Assembly: GCA_903839965.1 (NCBI GenBank)
Contig: CAIMEK010000395.1
Span: forward strand, 1 to 6,127
Length of the DNA stretch: 6,127 nucleotides
Reading direction: 5' to 3'
Source of the DNA: an uncultured Acetobacteraceae bacterium
Lineage (GTDB): Bacteria; Pseudomonadota; Alphaproteobacteria; Acetobacterales; Acetobacteraceae
Part shown: piece after piece, positions 1 to 4,859 of the stretch
Layout of the letters: each line of letters opens with the position of its first letter
How positions within the stretch are numbered: the first letter of the stretch is position 1
Notes under the pieces: generated by a model
What the model was told of the DNA's origin: nothing
Database searches by the model: none
What the model saw: the letters and a program-made list of their open reading frames with translations, nothing else
Made by a program: the position numbers and the translations under genes

Positions 1-320
1 AGCGACAGCATGACGCTGGCGCCGCGGTCCTTGAAGCTGCCGGTGGGCATGAACCACTCGCACTTGAGCAGCACGTCAACCCCGCCCAGCCGGCGCGCCA
101 GCAGCGGGGTGCAGCCTTCCCCCATGGTGATCGGCGCGTCGCAGGCGAGCGGGAAGGCGGCGCGGTAGCGCCACAGGCTGCGCGTGGTGGTGTCGATGCG
201 GTCGCGCCCGATGCCGGGCAGCGAGGTCAGCAACAGCGGTTCGCGCGCGTCGCCGCACCAGCGCGGCTCGTCGATCGGCCAGGTGCGGCCGGTGTGGGGA
301 TCGAGATATGCGACGCTCAT
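1..320 (-). CDS. Threonine synthase-like PLP-dependent enzyme, 5' part only (truncated by window edge)
   Basis: The minus-strand reading frame opens with ATG at 320-318 and stays open to the window edge, giving 106 N-terminal residues. It carries two hallmarks of fold-type II PLP enzymes of the threonine synthase group: GEGCTPL at residues 67-73, and PTGSFKDRG at 92-100, in which K97 should form the Schiff base with PLP. Threonine synthase converts O-phosphohomoserine to threonine in the cytoplasm; relatives include cysteate synthase and threonine dehydratase-like enzymes, and the visible part cannot separate these. The N-terminus has only scattered cysteines (C22, C60, C70, C87) and no paired Cys-x2-Cys zinc ribbon of the kind seen in some threonine synthase-like proteins. 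The start is supported by a GGGGAGG ribosome-binding site nine nucleotides upstream. The gene is divergent from the sugar operon and may be unrelated to it. Family confidence is high; exact substrate is uncertain. Confidence 0.85.
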   Translation of the reverse strand, partial: MSVAYLDPHTGRTWPIDEPRWCGDAREPLLLTSLPGIGRDRIDTTTRSLWRYRAAFPLACDAPITMGEGCTPLLARRLGGVDVLLKCEWFMPTGSFKDRGASVMLS

Positions 321-329
321 GGGCTTCCG

Positions 330-336
330 CCTCCCC
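330..336 (-). promoter_or_regulatory. Ribosome-binding site of the threonine synthase-like gene
   Basis: On the minus strand this reads GGGGAGG, nine nucleotides before the ATG at 320-318. It is the strongest Shine-Dalgarno match near any start in the window and fixes the start of that gene. It lies inside a short inverted repeat (arms 330-335 and 337-342), so it could in principle be partly masked in the mRNA, although the possible loop is very small. Confidence 0.7.
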
Positions 337-367
337 GGGAGGGATGCAGGCTCGCGCCGCTGTGCCC

Positions 368-379
368 GGCTTGCAAGCC
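368..379. repeat. Perfect 12-bp palindrome, candidate operator
   Basis: GGCTTGCAAGCC is its own reverse complement and sits between the divergent genes, overlapping the candidate -35 hexamer at 371-376. A dimeric regulator bound here would cover the promoter. Short GC-rich palindromes are common by chance in such a genome, so this is a candidate site only. Confidence 0.35.
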
Positions 380-400
380 CACCGCAGGTCTGCCTACAAG
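371..400 (+). promoter_or_regulatory. Candidate sigma70-type promoter for the sugar operon
   Basis: TTGCAA at 371-376 and TACAAG at 395-400 each match four of six consensus positions (TTGACA, TATAAT) with an 18-nt spacer. A start six to eight bases after the -10 would fall at about 406-408, on the ATG at 407. This would give a leaderless or nearly leaderless mRNA, which fits the lack of a Shine-Dalgarno before that ATG. The matches are modest and the call is tentative. Confidence 0.35.
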
Positions 401-406
401 CCCGCC

Positions 407-1477
407 ATGATCAGTTCCGCCGACGCCGACGCGGTGGTCATCGGTGCGGGGTTTTTCGGCTGCCACGTGGCGCTGCGGCTGCGCCGGCTGGGCATGGGCC
501 GCGTCATCGTGGTGGACCGCGAGGCCGGCCTGCTGCGCCGGGCGTCCTACGTCAACCAGGCGCGGGTGCACAACGGCTACCATTACCCCCGCTCGCTCGG
601 CACCGCCGTGCGTTCACGACGGAATTTCGTGCGCTTCTGCACCGACCATCCGTTTGCCATCGCCGACGGGTTCGAGAAGATCTACGCCATCGCCCGGCAG
701 TCCCATGTCAGTCCGTCGCAGTTCGTCGCCTTCTGCGGCGAGATCGGGGCGCCGTGCCGCGAGAGCCCCTCGCACCTGCGGCGCCTGTTCGACACCGACC
801 TGATCGAGTCGGCCTTCCTGACCCGCGAAGTGGCGTTCGATGCGGTGGCGCTGGCCGACGACCTGCTGGCCCGGCTGCAGGCGGCCGGCGTGGAACTGCG
901 GCTGGGCACGTCGGCGCGGCTGGAAGCGGCCGATGCCGCCGGCGCCACGGTGCGGCTGGGCGGCGCGGCGGTGCGGGCGCGCTACCTGTTCAACTGCACC
1001 TACGCCGCGCTCGACGACGTCGGCATCCGGCTGCGCAACGTGCTGAAGAAGGAACTGACGGAAATTGCGCTGATCGAACCGGCCCCGGTGTTCGCCCATA
1101 TCGGGGTGACGGTGATGGACGGGCCGTTCTTCTCCACCATGCCGTTCCCCGCGCGCGGTTGCCACTCGCTCAGCCATGTCCGCTACACCCCGCACGCGGC
1201 CTGGATCGACACCGCCGACGCGCTCACCCGCACGACGCCCCATGTCGGCGCCATGCTGCGCGACGGGGCGCGCTACATGCCCTCGCTCGCGCGCGCCCGC
1301 CCGCTCGGTTCCCTGTTCGACATCAAGGTGGTATTGCTGAGCACCGAACAGGACGACGCCCGCCCGATCCTGTTCGAGCCGTCGGCGGAAAGCGCGCGCG
1401 TCATCTCGATTCTCGGCGGCAAGATCGACAACATCTACGACGTCCTCGACGTGCTGGAGGGTCATGACTGGTCTTGA
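407..1477 (+). CDS. FAD-dependent oxidoreductase, DAO family
   Basis: A 356-residue flavoprotein. The N-terminal Rossmann segment carries GAGFFG at residues 13-18, and the second strand ends in VVDRE (35-39), whose acidic residue should contact the FAD ribose. NQARVHNGYHYPRS at 50-63 and the C-terminal GGKIDNIYD (337-345) are motifs I recognise from DAO-type oxidoreductases found in glycan and cell-surface clusters. The expected role is cytoplasmic oxidation of a C-OH or C-N bond with FAD; the substrate is unknown, and the context suggests a sugar or sugar derivative. I chose ATG 407 because the FAD-binding strand begins directly after it. The frame is open upstream, but ATG 308 lies inside the divergent gene and ATG 344 has GGGAGG only one base away, too close. 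No convincing Shine-Dalgarno precedes 407. It is the first gene of the operon and overlaps the next by 14 nt. No frameshift or missing core motif is seen. Confidence 0.85.
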   Translation: MISSADADAVVIGAGFFGCHVALRLRRLGMGRVIVVDREAGLLRRASYVNQARVHNGYHYPRSLGTAVRSRRNFVRFCTDHPFAIADGFEKIYAIARQSHVSPSQFVAFCGEIGAPCRESPSHLRRLFDTDLIESAFLTREVAFDAVALADDLLARLQAAGVELRLGTSARLEAADAAGATVRLGGAAVRARYLFNCTYAALDDVGIRLRNVLKKELTEIALIEPAPVFAHIGVTVMDGPFFSTMPFPARGCHSLSHVRYTPHAAWIDTADALTRTTPHVGAMLRDGARYMPSLARARPLGSLFDIKVVLLSTEQDDARPILFEPSAESARVISILGGKIDNIYDVLDVLEGHDWS

Positions 1478-2498
1478 AGCCGCCGCACCACTCGGATCGG
1501 TCAGTGCGGTCATGGTGGTGGACGACGCCGCGCACGATCCCGGCGCGCTCGCCGCCTGGGGCGAGGCGCTGGCCGGGCTGTTCAGCGATGTCGAGCTGGT
1601 GGTGGTGGCCAACGGCGTGTCCGCCGAAGTGGCGCTCGCGCTGGAGGCGCAGGCGGCCGACATCCCCGACCTCACCGTGCACGTCCTCGCCGATCGCATC
1701 GACCACGACACCGCCCACCTGGTCGGGCTCGACACCGCCATCGGCGACTGGGTGCTGGTGGGCGAGCCCGATGCCGCCCGCCTCGGCGTGCTGCGCGACC
1801 TGATCGGGCGGGTGCGCGAGGGCTACCAGGTCGCCACCGCCCTGGGCGAGCCGGCGGAACGGAGCGGCTTGCTCTATGAGCGGCTGGAGCCGCTGTATTT
1901 CCGGCTCTACCGCGCGCTGTCCGGGCGCACCGTGCTGCGTCCGCCGCCGATGCTGCGGCTGTATTCGCGCGCCGCGGCGCTGTTCGTGGCCGGCTCGCCG
2001 GACGGCGAGGTGCTGCTGAAGACCGAGGTCGTCGCCGGCGGCTTCCCGGCCTTCGTCGGGCGCTATCCCGGCCTCGCCTCGGACCCTCCGCACCTGCGTA
2101 CCTGGCGGGCCACCGTGTCCAAGGGGCTGCACGAACTGCTCAGCGCCTCGGCGCTGCCGCTGCGGCTGGCCTCGCTGATCGCGCTGGCGACCGGCGGGCT
2201 GAGCCTGATCTATAGCGTCTACGTGGTCGGCGTTTACCTGCTCAAGCCCGACGTGCTGGCCGGCTGGACCACGCTGTCGCTGCAGATTTCCGGCATGATG
2301 TTCCTGTTCTCGCTGCTGTTCGCGCTGATGGCCGAGTATGTGCTCGGCATCTACCGTGGCCTGTCGCCGCGCCGGCGCTACGTCATCACCCGCGAGCTGC
2401 GCAGCCCGAAGCGCCGCCATGACGGGCGGCTCAACGTGATCAACGAACTGGGTGAGTTCCAGCTCGGCATGCCCGGGCTGCCGGTGGGGGACCGATGA
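1464..2498 (+). CDS. Membrane-anchored GT2/GtrB-like protein with degenerate catalytic motifs
   Basis: A 344-residue protein. The N-terminal domain (about 12-220) has the layout of a GT-A family 2 transferase: a beta strand ending VMVVDD (16-21), VELVVVANG (43-51) and GDWVLVGEPDA (94-104). C-terminal segments at about 233-260 and 267-294 form a two-helix hairpin, followed by a basic tail (SPRRR, 301-305), as in GtrB/ArnC-type polyprenyl-phosphate sugar transferases. Key residues deviate: the usual DDGS or DNGS reads VANG (48-51), and the usual DxD reads E101-P102-D103. It may be an altered-specificity enzyme or a non-catalytic membrane scaffold. The start at 1464 follows GGAGGG (1456-1461) at short spacing. 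It overlaps the FAD gene by 14 nt and the next gene by ATGA. Membrane anchoring is well supported; catalytic competence is doubtful. Confidence 0.75.
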   Translation: MTGLEAAAPLGSVSAVMVVDDAAHDPGALAAWGEALAGLFSDVELVVVANGVSAEVALALEAQAADIPDLTVHVLADRIDHDTAHLVGLDTAIGDWVLVGEPDAARLGVLRDLIGRVREGYQVATALGEPAERSGLLYERLEPLYFRLYRALSGRTVLRPPPMLRLYSRAAALFVAGSPDGEVLLKTEVVAGGFPAFVGRYPGLASDPPHLRTWRATVSKGLHELLSASALPLRLASLIALATGGLSLIYSVYVVGVYLLKPDVLAGWTTLSLQISGMMFLFSLLFALMAEYVLGIYRGLSPRRRYVITRELRSPKRRHDGRLNVINELGEFQLGMPGLPVGDR

Positions 2499-3265
2499 AG
2501 CGCGCATTGATCGGCCATACCGGGTTCGTCGGCGGCACGCTGCTGGCGGCGGGTGGCTTCACGCACGGCTTCAACAGCCGCGACTTCGCGGACATGCGCG
2601 GCGCCCGCTTCGACGAGGTGGTGTGCGCCGGCATTCCGGCGGTGAAATGGCTGGCCAACAAGGAGCCCGAGCAGGACCGGGCCGCCATCGGCGCCCTGCT
2701 GGGCGTGCTGGAAACGGTGCAGGCCGGTCGTTTCGTGCTGATTTCCACCGTCGACGTCTATCCGGACCCGTCCCGGCCGCTCGACGAGACGGCCGAACCC
2801 GACGGGGCCGCGAACCACGCCTACGGGCGGCATCGCCTTGCGGTGGAGCAGTTCGTGGCGGCGCATTTCGCCAGCCATGCGATCGTGCGGCTGCCGGCGC
2901 TGTTCGGCGAGGGGCTGAAGAAGAACGCGCTGTTCGACCTGCTGCACGACAATGCGGTGGAGCGCATCGATCCCGCCGGCGAGTTCCAGTGGTATCCCAC
3001 CCGCCGGCTGCCCGGCGACCTGGTGCACATCGCCGGGGCGGGGCTGCGGGTGGTCAACCTGGTAACCGAGCCGGTGGCGATGCGCGATGTCATCGGCCGG
3101 TTTTTTCCGGCGGCGAAGCCGGCGCCCGAGAGTGCCACCCCGCCGCGCTATGGGCTGCGCACGCGCTATGCGCCGCTGTTCGGCGGCTCCCCGCCCTGGA
3201 TCATGGGCCGCGCGCACGTGCTGATCGCGATGGGCGATTACATCCGCGCCGCGCGCCGCCGATGA
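2495..3265 (+). CDS. NAD(P)-dependent epimerase/dehydratase-like protein (extended SDR)
   Basis: A 256-residue Rossmann protein. GHTGFVGG at residues 7-14 gives the GxxGxxG dinucleotide loop of extended SDRs. STVDVYP (84-90) supplies the catalytic Ser/Thr strand, and AYGRHR (109-114) the Tyr region. The usual Tyr-x3-Lys is Tyr110-x3-Arg114, so the general-acid lysine is replaced by arginine. RLPALFGEG (132-140) matches the conserved R-P-x-x-x-x-G segment of sugar-nucleotide epimerases. At 256 residues it is shorter than a typical UDP-galactose epimerase (about 330), so the substrate-binding C-terminal part is reduced. Likely role: cytoplasmic oxidation, reduction or epimerisation of a sugar made by this pathway; substrate unknown. 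The ATG overlaps the previous stop (ATGA), with a weak GGGGGA three bases upstream, so translational coupling is likely. The same ATGA junction leads into the next gene. Confidence 0.8.
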   Translation: MKRALIGHTGFVGGTLLAAGGFTHGFNSRDFADMRGARFDEVVCAGIPAVKWLANKEPEQDRAAIGALLGVLETVQAGRFVLISTVDVYPDPSRPLDETAEPDGAANHAYGRHRLAVEQFVAAHFASHAIVRLPALFGEGLKKNALFDLLHDNAVERIDPAGEFQWYPTRRLPGDLVHIAGAGLRVVNLVTEPVAMRDVIGRFFPAAKPAPESATPPRYGLRTRYAPLFGGSPPWIMGRAHVLIAMGDYIRAARRR

Positions 3266-4071
3266 GCGCGCTCGCCGTCTCCAACATCGCCTGGCCGGCG
3301 GAGCACGAGGACGAGGCGCTCGACCTGGCGCTGGCCTCCGGGTTCACCGCGATCGAGCTGGCGCCGATGAAGTCCTTCGGGGCGTGGGCGACAATGCAGC
3401 TTGCCGCCGTGCGCGCGGTCGCGGCCGGGCTGGCGGCGCGCGGGCTGCCGGTGGTGGCGCTGCAGGGCGTGCTGTTCGGCGTGCCCGAAGCAAAACTGTT
3501 CGGCACGGCGGAGCAGCGGATGGCGCTCAAGCGCCATCTCGGGTGCATCGCCCGCATCGCCGGGGCGTGCGGCGGCGTGCCCTGCGTGTTCGGCGCGCCG
3601 GGCGCCCGCGACCCCGGCGTGCTCGCCGCGGACGCGGCGCTGGCGCAGGCCGCCGATTTCTTCGCAGCAATGGCCCCGGCCTTCGCCGCCGAAGGCGCGT
3701 CGCTGGCCTTCGAGGCCAATCCGGCGGTCTATGGCTGTCGTTTCGCCACCCGCACGGCGGAGGCGATCGCCCTGGTGCGTCGCGTGGGCATGCCCGGCTT
3801 CGGGTTGCAGATCGATACCGGCACGATGCTGGCGAACGGCGAGGAGCCCGCTCTGCTGGCCGAGGCGGCGCCGCTCGCCGTGCACTGCCACGCCAGCGCG
3901 CCGGGGCTCGCCCCGGTTGCCGCGTATGCCGCGGCGCATGCCCCGCTGGCGGCCGCGCTCCGGGCAGCGGGCTGGGGCGGGATCGTATCGGTGGAAATGC
4001 GCAGCGTCGCCGGGTGGCGCGCCGCGCTCAGCGAGGCCGGCGCGGCGATGGGTCCGATCTGGGGCCGGTGA
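3262..4071 (+). CDS. Sugar phosphate isomerase/epimerase, xylose isomerase-like TIM barrel
   Basis: A 269-residue protein of the AP endonuclease-2/xylose isomerase-like superfamily, whose members interconvert keto- and aldo-sugars or epimerise them at a divalent metal site. Barrel strands carrying the expected ligands are visible in order: E32 in AIELAP (30-35), E151 in AFEANP (149-154), D185 in LQIDTGTM (182-189), H208/H210 in VHCHAS (207-212) and E245 in SVEMRS (243-248). This is a complete Glu-Asp-His-Glu set, so the enzyme is probably active. The frame is open for 270 codons upstream, through the SDR gene, but the real start is ATG 3262, just before LAVSNIAW, the typical first strand. It overlaps the SDR stop as ATGA and has no Shine-Dalgarno of its own, so it relies on coupling. 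Its stop overlaps the next ATG (TGATG). Cytoplasmic; the substrate is probably a sugar or sugar phosphate of this pathway, not identifiable from sequence. Confidence 0.85.
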   Translation: MSALAVSNIAWPAEHEDEALDLALASGFTAIELAPMKSFGAWATMQLAAVRAVAAGLAARGLPVVALQGVLFGVPEAKLFGTAEQRMALKRHLGCIARIAGACGGVPCVFGAPGARDPGVLAADAALAQAADFFAAMAPAFAAEGASLAFEANPAVYGCRFATRTAEAIALVRRVGMPGFGLQIDTGTMLANGEEPALLAEAAPLAVHCHASAPGLAPVAAYAAAHAPLAAALRAAGWGGIVSVEMRSVAGWRAALSEAGAAMGPIWGR

Positions 4072-4859
4072 TGACCGGTCGCGCCGCCTGGCAATTGCCT
4101 GCCTTCACCGCCTCTGTGCTCGCCCCGCGCCGGCACGGGCATGCGCTGGTCATTCCGGTCATCGACGAGGGCGATCGCCTCCGCGCCCAGCTTGCCCGCA
4201 TCGCCGCGGCGGCGCCGCCGGTGGACGTGGTGATCGCCGATGGCGGCTCGACGGATGGCTCGCTGGAGCCCGAGGCGCTGCGCCGGCTCGGGGTGCGTGC
4301 GCTGCTGGTCAAGACCGGGCCGGGGCGGCTCTCGGCGCAGTTGCGCATGGCCTACGCCTGGTGCCTCGACGAGCGCTATGAGGGCATCGTCACCATGGAC
4401 GGCAACGGCAAGGATGGGGTGGAAGCCGTCGCCGCCTTCGTCGCCCGGCTGCGCGACGGCGACGACTACGTGCAGGGCTCGCGCTACGTCGCCGGCGGGG
4501 TGGCCGAGAACACGCCGCTCGACCGGCACCTGGCCGGGCGGTGGCTGCATGCGCCGGTGCTCAGCCTGGCCGCGCGGCACTGGTTCACCGACACCACCAA
4601 CGGGTTTCGCGCCTATTCCGCGCGCCTGCTGCTCGACCCCCGGGTGGCGCCGTTTCGCGACGTCTTCGTGCGCTACGAACTGCTGTTCTATTTAACGGTG
4701 CGGGCCGCCCGCCTGGGCTACCGGGTGCGCGAAATTCCGGTGGCGCGCCGCTATCCGGCCCGCGCGCCGGCGCCGACCAAGATCGCCGGATGGCGGGGCC
4801 GCATCGACATGCTGGGCGAGTTGTTCGGCGCGGCGCTGGGGCGCTTTGATCCGCGCTGA
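4071..4859 (+). CDS. GT2 family glycosyltransferase, DPM1-like, soluble
   Basis: A 262-residue GT-A transferase. ALVIPVIDEG (25-34) is the first strand. VIADGGSTDGS (54-64) is the nucleotide-binding motif with its Asp intact. VTMDGNGKDG (107-116) stands where DxD lies, as DGN, a form I know from a GT2 subfamily with DGNNKD. QGSRYVAGG (135-143), FTDTTNGFRAYS (172-183), RYELLFYL (201-208) and the PTK segment (235-237) complete a well-conserved pattern. No transmembrane helices are predicted, so the enzyme should be cytosolic or peripheral. DPM1-like enzymes transfer a sugar from a nucleotide donor to polyprenyl phosphate; here the sugar is unknown. ATG 4071 overlaps the isomerase stop by one base (TGATG). 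A GTG at 4068 is in frame but less likely. The open frame continues upstream without meaning. It probably works with the membrane-anchored GT2-like protein and the YfhO-like protein of the same operon. Confidence 0.88.
   Translation: MTGRAAWQLPAFTASVLAPRRHGHALVIPVIDEGDRLRAQLARIAAAAPPVDVVIADGGSTDGSLEPEALRRLGVRALLVKTGPGRLSAQLRMAYAWCLDERYEGIVTMDGNGKDGVEAVAAFVARLRDGDDYVQGSRYVAGGVAENTPLDRHLAGRWLHAPVLSLAARHWFTDTTNGFRAYSARLLLDPRVAPFRDVFVRYELLFYLTVRAARLGYRVREIPVARRYPARAPAPTKIAGWRGRIDMLGELFGAALGRFDPR

Larger units (their letters stand above)
321..406. promoter_or_regulatory. Divergent intergenic region, candidate promoter and operator
   Basis: This 86-bp stretch is the only non-coding gap in the window and must serve both the leftward PLP-enzyme gene and the rightward six-gene operon unless promoters lie inside coding sequence. 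It holds a perfect 12-bp palindrome (GGCTTGCAAGCC, 368-379). The motif CAAGCCC occurs twice in direct orientation (374-380 and 397-403), the first copy overlapping the right half of the palindrome. A TTGCAA (371-376) and TACAAG (395-400) pair with 18-nt spacing resembles a sigma70 promoter reading right. I see no clear promoter for the leftward gene. The function of these elements is inferred from position and symmetry only. Confidence 0.5.

Noticed and set aside
330..342. Inverted repeat with 6-base arms around one central base, considered as a terminator or hairpin
   Set aside because: The loop is too small for a stable hairpin with full arms, no T-run follows, and it sits between divergent starts. 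It is mostly explained by the ribosome-binding site of the leftward gene.
308..406. Earlier starts of the FAD gene at ATG 308 or 344
   Set aside because: 308 lies inside the divergent PLP-enzyme gene. 344 has its GGGAGG only one base away. The extra residues match nothing in flavoprotein N-termini, which begin just before the GxGxxG strand.
184..1467. Plus-strand open frame of 427 codons overlapping the FAD gene
   Set aside because: Mostly Arg, Gly and Ala with no motif. The FAD-binding signature is in the other frame, and the left part overlaps the PLP-enzyme gene.
614..1741. Minus-strand open frame (375 codons) across the FAD and GtrB-like genes
   Set aside because: It spans two well-supported plus-strand genes and shows no motif; a composition artefact.
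1401..2507. Long minus-strand open frame (368 codons) opposite the GtrB-like gene
   Set aside because: Its translation is rich in Gln, Arg, His and Gly with no recognisable motif, as expected of antisense frames in very GC-rich DNA. The plus strand has clear family motifs and membrane helices.
2452..3261. In-frame upstream extension of the TIM-barrel isomerase (270 codons), suggesting a fusion
   Set aside because: The extension has no domain and lies entirely over the SDR gene in another frame. The ATGA overlap at 3262 and the family's usual N-terminal strand mark the true start.
3384..4070. In-frame upstream extension of the DPM1-like transferase
   Set aside because: Arg/Gly-rich shadow of the isomerase gene; the GT2 domain is complete from ATG 4071.
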